Below, in pieces: positions 42,226 to 51,601 of a DNA stretch of 64,000 nt. The stretch comes from Jonesia quinghaiensis DSM 15701. GTDB taxonomy: Bacteria; Actinomycetota; Actinomycetes; Actinomycetales; Cellulomonadaceae. The notes under the pieces were generated by a model, which ran no database searches, was not told where the DNA came from, and saw only the letters and a program-made list of their open reading frames with translations. How positions within the stretch are numbered: position 1 is the first letter of the stretch; the number at the start of each line of letters is the position of its first letter. Made by a program: the position numbers and the translations under genes. The stretch spans positions 62,001-126,000 of the forward strand of contig NZ_AUHN01000004.1 of the NCBI RefSeq assembly GCF_000423205.1, written 5' to 3'.

Positions 42226-43893
42226 TTAGTTGGTTGCGCTGATTCCGTGCAGGAGTGGCCACCCGTAACGGTCGAAGGCGATACCCGAAATGGAGTCGCT
42301 CCACGCGGTGATGAACTGCGGTGAGTACAGCGGGATCATGGCAACATTTTCCACGTTCCACTGTTGTACTTGTCCGTACAAGGCGAGGCGCTGCGTGGGG
42401 TCGGTTGTGGTGGCTGCTTCTTCGAGCAGTGCGTCTAGGTCACTGTCAGCGACGGTGGTGGCGTTTTGGTACCCGGCAGAGTGCAGGTGTTGACGCATGA
42501 CGTCACCATCGAGCGAGGCAAAACCCCAGTCGGTGATGTCGAAGTCGAGGATCATGCCTTCTTCTTCACTGAAGTAGCGGGCTTGATAGTCCGGTCCTTC
42601 CACAGCCTCGTGAACGAGTTCCACACCAACCTTTTTCAGGTCATCAACGAGGAACGTCACCAATGCGCGTTTTTCATCGGAGAATGGCAGCCAACTCAGC
42701 CACTCAAGGCGCAGGCGTTCGCCGTCTTTGACGCGGTAGCCGTCGGCGTCGCGTTCACTCCACCCTGCCTCGTCGAGCAGGGTGTTGGCTTGTTCTGGGT
42801 CATAGGGCCATGATCCGACCGTTGATTCGTCAAATGCGTTCACAGTGGAGGGGCTGAGCACTGACCAAGAGCGTTGGAAAGAATCACCAAGGGCAGCGGG
42901 CACAGCCTCATCAAGGTTGACGGCTACTTGCACGGCTTGGCGGACTTTTTGGTCGCTGAGGTGGCCGTGTGACCAGTTGAGGATCGCCGAGTATGGCATC
43001 CCTGGGCTTGGTGCGTTCTGAGAGTTCAGATCACCGAGTTGGGTGAGCGCATTGGCGGTCAGGTCAACGGAAATGTCAGCCTGGCCTGATTGAAGCGCCC
43101 CGATGCGGGCTGATTCTTCGGGGAGAATCCGCACTGTCAACGTGGTGATTCCGGGGTTTGCAGCCAGCGGTTCGCCGGCGTTGTCGGTGAGTGCTGGTCC
43201 CCACGCGTAGTCCTCGTTGGCCGTGTACACAATTTGTTGTGCGGGGGTGTACTCGGTGAGTTTGTATGGGCCGGTTCCTACCGATACTTCTGGGCCACCA
43301 GCTTTAATGTCGTCTTGGCTGTGTGCGTCCAAGACCGCTGGTGAGTAGAACCCAGTGAAGGCGGTGGTCAGGTTTGTCAGCAGTGGGGCGAACGGCTCGG
43401 TGAGGTGGAGAGTGAGTTCGTAGTCGCCGGTTGCTTCGGCACGGTCAAAGAGCTCCCCGCCGATCATTGCTAGCGCTTGGGCTGAGGCGGTTTCGTCGGC
43501 TTGGATGTGCTCAAAGTTGCGCACTGCCGCGGCTGCATCGAAGTGTTCACCGTCGTGGAAGGTGACGTCGTCACGCAGGGTGAACGTGTAGGTGCGACCG
43601 TCTTCGCTGACTGTCCATTGGGTGGCGAGCCATGGGATGAGTTCGCCGTCACTGCTCATCGCAACGAGGGAGTCAAACACGTTGCGTTGCACGTACGCAG
43701 ACACGTCCAGTTGGCTGGAGTGCGGGTCCATGTGTCCGTTTTCGAGGTTTCCGCCAGCGATGGCGAAAACCACGGAGTCACGTGGCTCTGTGTTTGCTGT
43801 GTCCTGTGATGAGGATGAGCAGGCTGCGAGCGCGAGTGCAACGACGGTGCTGAGGGCTGCGACCTTGAGGGTGCGGGCACGGGTGCGCGCCAT
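42226..43893 (-). CDS. Peptide/nickel-type substrate-binding lipoprotein (SBP family 5)
   Basis: This 555-aa exported protein has a basic start ARTRARTLK, a hydrophobic core and lipobox ALAAC followed by a Ser-rich linker. The mature protein shows family-5 features: TYTFTLRDDVTFHDGEHFDA (about 105-125), a central ILNWSHGHLSDQKVRQAVQV and TLLDEAGWSERDADGYR. It is the largest component of the importer encoded by the operon, and determines specificity. AAGGAG stands 8 nt before the ATG at 43893; the reading to 43956 would add 21 unlikely residues. Confidence 0.92.
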   Translation of the reverse strand: MARTRARTLKVAALSTVVALALAACSSSSQDTANTEPRDSVVFAIAGGNLENGHMDPHSSQLDVSAYVQRNVFDSLVAMSSDGELIPWLATQWTVSEDGRTYTFTLRDDVTFHDGEHFDAAAAVRNFEHIQADETASAQALAMIGGELFDRAEATGDYELTLHLTEPFAPLLTNLTTAFTGFYSPAVLDAHSQDDIKAGGPEVSVGTGPYKLTEYTPAQQIVYTANEDYAWGPALTDNAGEPLAANPGITTLTVRILPEESARIGALQSGQADISVDLTANALTQLGDLNSQNAPSPGMPYSAILNWSHGHLSDQKVRQAVQVAVNLDEAVPAALGDSFQRSWSVLSPSTVNAFDESTVGSWPYDPEQANTLLDEAGWSERDADGYRVKDGERLRLEWLSWLPFSDEKRALVTFLVDDLKKVGVELVHEAVEGPDYQARYFSEEEGMILDFDITDWGFASLDGDVMRQHLHSAGYQNATTVADSDLDALLEEAATTTDPTQRLALYGQVQQWNVENVAMIPLYSPQFITAWSDSISGIAFDRYGWPLLHGISATN

Positions 43894-44044
43894 GTGGTGG
43901 CTCCTTGTGTTGTTCAGTGCGCGTTCTGGCTGTCCTGCCAGGGCGCCTGTAGCCAAGCCTAGCGACTGGTACCTGCTTTTCAGGAGCGGATGTAATGAGG
44001 ATCTCGCAACGTCGTTGGGTGCGAAATGTTTTTTGTGGTGGGGT

Positions 44045-46123
44045 TTACCGCTGGTGGTGGGGTGTGTGGCGGCGGCGTGTGGTGAGTATGAGGCCGATGC
44101 TGGTGAGGGTGAAGGCGAGGGCTAGTGGTATGAGGGCGGCGGGGGTGGTGCCGGTGTTGGCCAGTGGCGTTGTGGCGGCCGATGGTGGGGTGGTGCCGGT
44201 GGTAGTGGGTTGGGTGGTTTTTTCGCGTGGGGTGTTGCTGGTCGTTTCTGAGTCGTTGTTGCCGCTGGCTGTTTCGATGGGGTCTGGGGTGGTGGTGTCT
44301 GGTGTGGCGGGTGTTGGGGGCGGCGTGTGTGTGGGGGCGATGACGAGTTCGAGTGTGCGGGTTGTGTTTGCTGTTTGTTCTGCTGGGGTGGTGGACGTGG
44401 CTGTGATGTTTGTGGTGCGGGTTTGTGTTTCGGTGGTGCGTACTGCTTCGGTGGAGATGCGTGGGGCTAGCGTTGCTGTGGCGCCGGTGGGGATGGTGTT
44501 GCCGGTGAAGGTGAGGGTGAAGCCTGTGGTGTCTTGAGGGGTGTGGGGCGGTGTTGGGGTGGTGTGTTCGTTGTCGATGGTGACGTCTTGTTCGCTGCCG
44601 TCACGGTAGTGGTAGGTCAGTGCGGCGTTGGTGGTGCCGGTGGGGAAGGTGATGGGGTCGTTGAACCCTGCGAGGGTGAGTCCTGTGGAGAAGAACTCTG
44701 GGTCGTTGACGGTGATGGTCATGGCGCGTGCGGGGGCTTCACCGTTGGTGATGTCGAGTGGCACGGTGATGTTGTTGCCGGGTTCTACAGTCAGTGGCGC
44801 TAGTTTCCCGGTCAGTGTGATCTGTGGTTCTGGGTAGGTCACGGTGGTGGTGCGGGCTAGGCGGGCGAATCGCACTTCTCTGGTGTTGTCGGTGGCGACT
44901 GCTGCGGTTGCGGTGAGTTCGATGTTTCGGTCGGTGGCGGTGATGGGGGTGCCGTCGCGGGTGGTGGCGCGTTGTTCGACGGTGTAGGTCAGGGTCATGG
45001 TGTCGCCGGGTTCGATAACACCGATGCATTCAATGTGGAGGGCTACGACGTCTTGGGGGTTGATGCCTTCGGGCAGGGTGGTTGGGTGTGTGGTTTGCCC
45101 GCCTTCCCATGGGTCGTGTGCGGTGGGGTCAACGGAGACGAGGCGGTTGTAGGTCATGCACCCGTCAGGCATGGTGGCAGGACCGAAGTCGACAAAGTTC
45201 ATGGTGTCGAATAGTCCTGCGGTGGGCCTGGGGGCGCCTTTGGCGAGGTCGATTTCGGGGAGGGATATCCCGATGTAGTCGACTGGTCGAGGTGAGGTGT
45301 TTTGCGCTGTGATGGTGATGGTGGATTGCAGGCCGGGTTCGAAGAGTTGGGTGTTGCGGGACCAGTTTCCGTCGAGGGTTACTGCGAGGTCTGTGGTGTT
45401 GCCGATGGTGATGGTCGCACTGTCGTGAGCTTCGTAGGTGTCGGAGTTGCTGCTTGCGCTGGCGTGAGCTGTGTTGGTGACGACGGTGAATTGGTCGCTG
45501 TACATGTCGCTGCTGACGGGAACTTCCAGTGTCACGGCAATTGTGAAGGAAAACCCGCTGGTTAGTTCTGATGACCCTGAGTCGGTGAACATTGTGGATC
45601 GCAGGAGCAGGGGTTCATCGTCGTCGCCTGGTGGGGTGGTTGACCCATCACCTGGGTCACTGGTCGAACCGTCGCCGGGTTCCTCTGTTTCACTGCTAGT
45701 GGGGAACGCTACCTGCAGGGTCGTTGCGGTGCCGATGCGTTCGGGGGTGGTTTCACGTGGGTCGCCGTCTTCAAACCATTGGATGTCGTAGGGCACACCT
45801 TGTGTGGGCACGTCGATGTTGGTGATCGCGAAGCCTTCCAACTCTGTGGGGAACTCATCAACGAGCCACACATTTCTACAGTCCAGGTCACCGCAGGTCA
45901 CGGTGAGTTCGTAGGTGAAGGGTTGACCTGGACCAACGGTTTCCTGGTCCACTGTTTTGGTGACAGCGATGAAGTCGGCGGTGCTTTCGTTGGCGTGAGC
46001 ATGCTGCACCGCCGGGTTCATCATGATGATGAGAGCAGCAACAACTGCAATGATGAGCGACATTGCAGTGTGCTGGTAGTGGCCACTGACTGTGGCGGTT
46101 GGTTGACGGTGCAGCATGTTCAT
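44045..46123 (-). CDS. Sortase-anchored surface protein with DUF11-like repeats
   Basis: This is a 692-aa exported protein. The N-terminal signal is at about 20-45 (SLIIAVVAALIIMM, then AQHAHA-type cleavage region). Two or more Ig-like DUF11 modules follow, for example TVDQETVGPGQPFTYELTVT and EPGLQSTITITAQNTSPRPV. A Thr/Pro-rich stalk precedes the cell-wall sorting signal: LANTG (an LPXTG variant), a hydrophobic helix and the basic tail RRRHTPHHQR. Sortase would link it to peptidoglycan. No sortase gene is in the window. A Pro/Asp/Gly linker GDGSTSDPGDGSTTPPGD joins modules. Probable adhesin or structural protein (inference). Confidence 0.88.
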   Translation of the reverse strand: MNMLHRQPTATVSGHYQHTAMSLIIAVVAALIIMMNPAVQHAHANESTADFIAVTKTVDQETVGPGQPFTYELTVTCGDLDCRNVWLVDEFPTELEGFAITNIDVPTQGVPYDIQWFEDGDPRETTPERIGTATTLQVAFPTSSETEEPGDGSTSDPGDGSTTPPGDDDEPLLLRSTMFTDSGSSELTSGFSFTIAVTLEVPVSSDMYSDQFTVVTNTAHASASSNSDTYEAHDSATITIGNTTDLAVTLDGNWSRNTQLFEPGLQSTITITAQNTSPRPVDYIGISLPEIDLAKGAPRPTAGLFDTMNFVDFGPATMPDGCMTYNRLVSVDPTAHDPWEGGQTTHPTTLPEGINPQDVVALHIECIGVIEPGDTMTLTYTVEQRATTRDGTPITATDRNIELTATAAVATDNTREVRFARLARTTTVTYPEPQITLTGKLAPLTVEPGNNITVPLDITNGEAPARAMTITVNDPEFFSTGLTLAGFNDPITFPTGTTNAALTYHYRDGSEQDVTIDNEHTTPTPPHTPQDTTGFTLTFTGNTIPTGATATLAPRISTEAVRTTETQTRTTNITATSTTPAEQTANTTRTLELVIAPTHTPPPTPATPDTTTPDPIETASGNNDSETTSNTPREKTTQPTTTGTTPPSAATTPLANTGTTPAALIPLALAFTLTSIGLILTTRRRHTPHHQR

Positions 46124-46312
46124 GATTTGGATTTCGTCATTGTTTGTGCGTGACTGAATATGGTGTCAGTCTCGGTATGTTCACTGGTGTAAAACGTTTG
46201 CCGTGTTTCTGCACGTCGCTCCGTGGTGAGCCCTTCACACACCTACTGTGTGATCTCAACAACCCTGCGATGTGCGATAAAGCCATGCGGTGCCACCGGC
46301 AAGCCTGCAACA

Positions 46313-49300
46313 ATGGAAACGATGTCCACCCCGCCTGATCCCCAGCGTTCGCAGCGCCAACCGCGTAGCGACACCCCAGTTGCCACTGCCAACGACGCGA
46401 AGAACGTCAAGAATGGTGCTGGCTCTCAGAGCAGCAACCGCCGCCGTGGTCCACGGCGTGGTCCTGCCCGCAACGCTCAGCGTGACCAGCACTCTGTTGG
46501 TACGCCGCACGTGAATCTTGCGGCTCTGCGGCGGCGAGCTGAGCATCGGGCGCGTATTGATATTGGGACAATCACCTACCCTGAGGCGTTGCCTGTTTCT
46601 GCGCAGCGCGCACGGATCGCTACCGCACTGGCTGAGCATCAGGTCATTATTGTTGCTGGGGAAACCGGGTCAGGGAAGACCACGCAGATCCCGAAGATCG
46701 CGCTTGAGTTGGGGCGTGGGCGTGCCGGGCAGATTGGGCACACCCAGCCACGACGTATTGCGGCACGGTCCGTCGCGGAACGCATCGCTGAGGAACTTGG
46801 CACCACGCTGGGTAAGGTCGTGGGGTATCAGGTGCGGTTCACTGATGAGTCCAGTGAAGACACCCTCGTCAAAGTGATGACTGACGGTATTTTGCTGGCA
46901 CAAATCCAGCGAGACCCGCAACTCTTGGCGTATGACACTCTCATCATTGACGAAGCCCACGAACGCTCCCTCAACATTGATTTCCTGTTGGGGTATCTGA
47001 CAAACCTGCTCCCCCAACGTCCAGACCTGAAAGTCATCATCACCTCAGCGACCATTGACTCTCAACGGTTCGCTGAACACTTCGCGGCCCCTGGCCCCAA
47101 CGGTGAACGCGGCCCCGAAGCCGTTGCCGCCGGGTTATCCACTCCCGCACCGGTGATTGAAGTTTCTGGGCGCACCTTCCCCGTTGAAGTGCGCTACCGC
47201 CCCCTCGACGGCGAATCATTGGGCACCGAAGACGGCACCGGTAAACGAGGCAACGACGACCCGGACCTCATGACGTCCCTGTGCGCCGCCGCCGACGAAC
47301 TCATGGCAGAAGGCCCGGGGGACATTTTGGTGTTCCTCTCTGGGGAACGCGACATCCACGACGCCCACGACGCCCTCGCATCACACCTCGGTGCACGAGC
47401 AACAGACCCCCGCCAACCCGGCTACACCGAAATCGTTCCCCTGTTCTCGCGCCTATCCGCAGCGGAACAACACCGCATATTCCAGGCACACAGCAACCGG
47501 CGCATCGTGCTGGCCACCAACATTGCCGAAACCTCCCTGACCGTCCCCGGCATCCGGTACGTCATCGACCCCGGCACGGCCCGCATCTCCCGGTATTCAA
47601 AAGCCACCAAAGTTCAACGCCTCCCCATTGAACGCATCTCCCAAGCCAGCGCCAACCAACGCTCTGGGCGGTGTGGTCGTGTCGCTGAAGGCATCGCGAT
47701 CCGCCTGTACTCCGAAGAAGACTTCGAATCACGGCCAGCGTTCACTGAACCAGAAATTTTGCGCACCTCACTGGCCTCCGTGATCTTGCACATGGTGTCC
47801 GTTGGGGTGGTGCGTAACCCCAACGACCTCGCCGGGTTCCCGTTCGTTGACCAACCAGACACCCGCGCCATCCGTGACGGTGTGGCGTTACTCCAAGAAC
47901 TCTCCGCACTGACCTCCGGCAAACGCGGCACCGAACTGACCCCCGTGGGGCGTCAACTCGCCCAATTGCCCATTGACCCGCGCCTGGCCCGCATGATCAT
48001 CGAAGCGCAACGCCGCGGATGCGCCCGCGACGTCATGATCGTCACCGCCGCCCTATCCATTCAAGACCCCCGAGAGCGCCCCAGCGAAGCCCGCGAAGAC
48101 GCCGACACCTACCACCGCCGGTTCGTGGATGGGCACTCGGACTTCCTCAGCTACCTCAACCTGTGGGAATACTTGCGCGCCCAACAACGCGCGCTATCCT
48201 CCTCAGCGTTCCGGCGCATGTGCCGCAGCGAATACCTCAACTTTTTGCGCATCCGCGAATGGCAAGACGTCGTGTCCCAACTACGAGACATGACCCGCAG
48301 CATGGGCATCGACGGCGGCGGGAACCAACCCCAACCCGTTCGTGAGGCCATCGCCACCTCCCCCAGCCCGTCACGAAACGAAAGTGGGATTGTGCCCACT
48401 TTCGAAAGGGAAAGTGGGCACAATCCCACTTTCGATGGAGGGGAGGCGCGGGAACCGCAGCGAACGGGAGCGCGGGAACCGCAGGGAATAGGGCAGCGGA
48501 ACGAGCCCGATGCGCCCACCGGCCCAGACACCCGGTACGTGTGGAATGGTGAAGCGATCCACCGGTCCATCCTGGCCGGGCTGCTCTCCCAGATCGGTAT
48601 GCAAGAAGCCACCGAAGTCGCCACCCACAAAACAGGGCGGGAAACCTCCTCGGATCGGCGCGCCAAACGCATGGCCCGCAACGAATACCTCGGATCACGA
48701 GGAACCCGCTTCGCGATCTTCCCCGGCTCACCCCTGTCCAAGAAACCACCAGCATGGGTGATGTCAGCGCAACTGGTTGAAACCTCACGGTTGTGGGCGC
48801 GAGACGTCGCCAAAATCGAACCCGAATGGGCGGAAGAACTCGCCACGGGCATCGTGAAACGCACCTACTCTGACCCGGCCTGGTCGACAAAACGTGGCGC
48901 CGCGATGGTCCGTGAAAAAGTGATGCTCTACGGGGTGCCGATCGTCACCGACCGGCCGATCCTGTACTCCCACGTAGACAAAACCGCCGCCCGGGACATG
49001 TTCGTTCGCCACGCCCTGGTGGAGGGGCAATGGTCCACCCACCACGGATTTTGGCGGCACAACAAAAACATCATCGCCGAGGTTGAAGAGTTCTACGCCC
49101 GCACCCGGGCAACCCAAACCGAAGTTGACGACACCGTCCTGTTTGAGTTCTACGACGCCCGCATCCCCGACTCCGTGGTGTCAGCCGCACACTTTGACCG
49201 GTGGTGGAAAGGCGCACGCCGCGACACCCCCGGCCTCCTCAACCTGCACCGTGACGACCTCCTGCCACCCGTCGATGACGAGCGCGTCGACGCGCTCTAC

Positions 49301-50887
49301 CCCACCGTGTGGCGGCAAAAAGACCTCACGTTCCCCATCACCTACTCCTACACACCCGGGGCGGCCACAGACGGGCTGACCGTACACATCCCCATCCAAG
49401 TACTTAACCGGGTCGAAGAAGGCGGGTTCGACTGGCTCGTCCCAGGCCTCCTCACCGAGCTGTGTACCGCAACCATCAAAGCCCTGCCCAAAACGTGGCG
49501 GCGCGAACTAGTGCCCGCCCCTGATACTGCGCGTGCCATCGCCGCGTGGATCACCGAGCAGCACCCCGATTGGGAAGCACTCGTCCACCAAGGCGACAGC
49601 GCCCCCCAGTTCACTGATGTGTTCACCCAAGCCGCGTACGCGCTACGCAACGTGGACATCCCACCCGAAGCGTTCAACCCAGCGGCTTTACCTGCCCACG
49701 TGCACATCCTGTTCTCCGTAGAAACAACCGTTGACCGGGGTAAACGCAGCGTCACAGAAGTGCTCGAACAATCGACCAGTTTGACGCACCTGAAGAAAAC
49801 CCTCGCCGCACAATCCAAAGAAGCCGTATCCTCCGCCGTGCACACAGCGGTCAGCACAGCACTCGCGGAAGCGCGCGCCAACGCCGCCCACCTCGCTGAC
49901 AAACAAGCCGGTGCCGATGCCACGGCTGGGGCTGGACAGCAGGCATCGGCGGGGGAAACTGGGGCGTCCAGCACCGCTGGTGCCACGACGGGGGGCGGGT
50001 TCACTGGGACTGGGGTCGCGTTAACAACCTGGCCAGCGGACTACCCCACGTTGCCTGATGTTTTGGACGGTAGTGGGCCAGGCGGCTTCGCGGTGCGCGG
50101 GTACCCTGCGTTGAGTTTGGGTAGCGATAACACCGTGACGTTGGATGTGTTAACCCACCCTGACCAGCAGCGCAGCGTGCATGGGCGGGCTGTGGTGGAG
50201 TTGATTGTGCAGGCAACCTCGTTGAGTACCTCGCGAATCACTACCCGGTGGACTCCCACCCAAGCGTTAACGTTCGCGACCAGCCCGTACCCGTCCAACG
50301 ACGTGTTGGTGATGGATTTGCAACGGGCCGCAGTACAGGCGTTGTTACCTGATGCTGGGGGTATTCGCGACGCCGATGCGTACCGGCAAGCTCTTGCCAC
50401 AGTGCGGCAAGGATTAGAAGACGAAACGTACCGGGTAGCGAAGGACATTGTTGCGGCCCTCGCCGCGACCAGGGAACTGGATGTGGCGATCAAGAAACAG
50501 TCGTCTCTGGCGATGTTGGCAACGTTGAAGGACATCCGTTCGGTGCGTGACGCACTGGTGTATGACGGGTTCATTTCTGCGACCCCACCAGATCAGGTTC
50601 GCCACCTGGTGCGGTTTATCCGCGCACAAGTACACCGGTTGGAGAAAGCCGCCGATTCTGTGCACCGAGATAACGAAATTGCGTGGCGGATCGCCAACGT
50701 TGTTGAACAATATGAGCGTGCGGTTGCGGCTAAAGCCGCTTCTCCAACAGGTGTGCCCCCAGCGTTAGCGCAGGTGCGGTGGATGATTGAGGAACTACGC
50801 GTGTCGATGTTCGCCCAACATTTAGGGACCGATCAAACCGTGTCAGAGAAGCGGATTTTGAAAGCCATCACGGCTGCCTCCGCGTGA
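46313..50887 (+). CDS. hrpA: ATP-dependent RNA helicase, HrpA type
   Basis: This is a 1524-aa DEAH-box helicase. The N-terminus (about 1-70) is disordered and basic. Walker A GETGSGKTTQ is at about 115-124, then TQPRRIAARSVAERIAEELG. The DEAH motif IIDEAHERSL lies at about 210-219, then SATID. Motif V/VI are ATNIAETSLT and QRSGRCGRV. Helicase-associated and OB regions follow, then the long HrpA-specific C-terminal DUF3418-like part. E. coli HrpA is about 1300 aa. Extra length comes from an Ala/Gly-rich linker at about 1185-1230 and a palindrome-derived insertion at about 689-728 (see repeat at 48379-48434). ATG 46313 fits an AAGCCT hexamer 6 nt upstream. It acts on RNA, probably in ribosome rescue or mRNA processing. 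Confidence 0.9.
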   Translation: METMSTPPDPQRSQRQPRSDTPVATANDAKNVKNGAGSQSSNRRRGPRRGPARNAQRDQHSVGTPHVNLAALRRRAEHRARIDIGTITYPEALPVSAQRARIATALAEHQVIIVAGETGSGKTTQIPKIALELGRGRAGQIGHTQPRRIAARSVAERIAEELGTTLGKVVGYQVRFTDESSEDTLVKVMTDGILLAQIQRDPQLLAYDTLIIDEAHERSLNIDFLLGYLTNLLPQRPDLKVIITSATIDSQRFAEHFAAPGPNGERGPEAVAAGLSTPAPVIEVSGRTFPVEVRYRPLDGESLGTEDGTGKRGNDDPDLMTSLCAAADELMAEGPGDILVFLSGERDIHDAHDALASHLGARATDPRQPGYTEIVPLFSRLSAAEQHRIFQAHSNRRIVLATNIAETSLTVPGIRYVIDPGTARISRYSKATKVQRLPIERISQASANQRSGRCGRVAEGIAIRLYSEEDFESRPAFTEPEILRTSLASVILHMVSVGVVRNPNDLAGFPFVDQPDTRAIRDGVALLQELSALTSGKRGTELTPVGRQLAQLPIDPRLARMIIEAQRRGCARDVMIVTAALSIQDPRERPSEAREDADTYHRRFVDGHSDFLSYLNLWEYLRAQQRALSSSAFRRMCRSEYLNFLRIREWQDVVSQLRDMTRSMGIDGGGNQPQPVREAIATSPSPSRNESGIVPTFERESGHNPTFDGGEAREPQRTGAREPQGIGQRNEPDAPTGPDTRYVWNGEAIHRSILAGLLSQIGMQEATEVATHKTGRETSSDRRAKRMARNEYLGSRGTRFAIFPGSPLSKKPPAWVMSAQLVETSRLWARDVAKIEPEWAEELATGIVKRTYSDPAWSTKRGAAMVREKVMLYGVPIVTDRPILYSHVDKTAARDMFVRHALVEGQWSTHHGFWRHNKNIIAEVEEFYARTRATQTEVDDTVLFEFYDARIPDSVVSAAHFDRWWKGARRDTPGLLNLHRDDLLPPVDDERVDALYPTVWRQKDLTFPITYSYTPGAATDGLTVHIPIQVLNRVEEGGFDWLVPGLLTELCTATIKALPKTWRRELVPAPDTARAIAAWITEQHPDWEALVHQGDSAPQFTDVFTQAAYALRNVDIPPEAFNPAALPAHVHILFSVETTVDRGKRSVTEVLEQSTSLTHLKKTLAAQSKEAVSSAVHTAVSTALAEARANAAHLADKQAGADATAGAGQQASAGETGASSTAGATTGGGFTGTGVALTTWPADYPTLPDVLDGSGPGGFAVRGYPALSLGSDNTVTLDVLTHPDQQRSVHGRAVVELIVQATSLSTSRITTRWTPTQALTFATSPYPSNDVLVMDLQRAAVQALLPDAGGIRDADAYRQALATVRQGLEDETYRVAKDIVAALAATRELDVAIKKQSSLAMLATLKDIRSVRDALVYDGFISATPPDQVRHLVRFIRAQVHRLEKAADSVHRDNEIAWRIANVVEQYERAVAAKAASPTGVPPALAQVRWMIEELRVSMFAQHLGTDQTVSEKRILKAITAASA
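48379..48434. repeat. Palindromic repeat inserted in the hrpA reading frame
   Basis: A perfect 24-bp inverted repeat (arms 48379-48402 and 48411-48434) surrounds an 8-nt spacer. Each arm is itself built as AAAGTGGG-N6-CCCACTTT, giving four related 8-mers. Directly after it GCGCGGGAACCGCAG occurs twice (48446-48460 and 48470-48484). Together they encode an about 40-residue hydrophilic insert with ESGIVPTF and ESGHNPTF, lying between the helicase core and the next conserved block. The frame is kept. Confidence 0.85.
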
Positions 50888-50911
50888 CCGGCGGCTGCAG
50901 GTGAAGGGTGG

Positions 50912-51385
50912 TTAGTTCGCGGGTTCGGTGACGTCAATAACCTCGGCGTGGAGGTGAATGATGATGTCATCAGCTTCGACGGTGGCGGCGACCCCGTGTG
51001 CTCCAGCACCAATGGAAATGGTGCGGCCGGCGATGGTGGCGTCTGCGATAACTGGCCATGCGCGGGTTGCACCAAAGGGGGTGATGGTTCCGCGTTCGTA
51101 GCCGGTGACATCGCGGGCCACGGCTGCGTCGGGCATCGAGAGGCGGGACACCCCGAGGTGCTCACGGAGTTTGGGCCACGAAATTTGGCGGTGCCCTGGC
51201 ACCAGCACAAACAGGTAGTCGTCCTCTCCGCGCCGCACAACGAGTGTTTTGACGATGTCTGCGGGTTCAACGCCGCGTGCTTGTGCGGCTTCTTCGAGGC
51301 TGGACACTGGCCCGTGCTCGGTGAATTGCACGGGGATCCCTGATTGTTCGAAGGCTTGGCGGGCGCGTTCGCGGGGGTCTGTCAC
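50912..51385 (-). CDS. YbaK/EbsC-type aminoacyl-tRNA deacylase
   Basis: This 157-aa single-domain editing protein is expected to hydrolyse mischarged tRNA (such as Cys-tRNA-Pro or Ala-tRNA-Pro). EHGPVSSLEEAAQARGVEPA (about 23-42), IVKTLVVRRGEDDYLFVLVP with the conserved Lys, and GYERGTITPFGA (about 95-106) mark the YbaK fold, with SIGAGAHGV near the end. Start is GTG 51385 with AGAGG 8 nt upstream. Convergent with hrpA. A GAAACACC/GGTGTTTC inverted repeat (51411-51436) sits in its upstream region and might be regulatory. The rest of the 216-base gap to the next gene shows nothing else clear. Confidence 0.85.
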   Translation of the reverse strand: MTDPRERARQAFEQSGIPVQFTEHGPVSSLEEAAQARGVEPADIVKTLVVRRGEDDYLFVLVPGHRQISWPKLREHLGVSRLSMPDAAVARDVTGYERGTITPFGATRAWPVIADATIAGRTISIGAGAHGVAATVEADDIIIHLHAEVIDVTEPAN

Positions 51386-51601
51386 GGTGTTTGCCTCTCG
51401 TTGGTGTCGTGAAACACCGTTGTTTCGTGGTGTTTCTCGGCCTTACGGGTGTTCGCCCACCTCGTGGCGGCGGGCGAAACCTGCAGGTCTACGATAGGCG
51501 GGCGGCGGGGTTTGCACATCTGCAACCCCACTACCTGCTGTGTGCTTGTGTGCCCGCACCTGTTGGGGTGTGGGTGCCCGATGTGCGCTGGGCTGGGAAG
51601 A

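Noticed and set aside
51411-51436. GAAACACC/GGTGTTTC inverted repeat upstream of the deacylase gene
   Set aside because: Only 8-bp arms, no second copy, no promoter geometry that uses it; kept as a remark in the deacylase entry.
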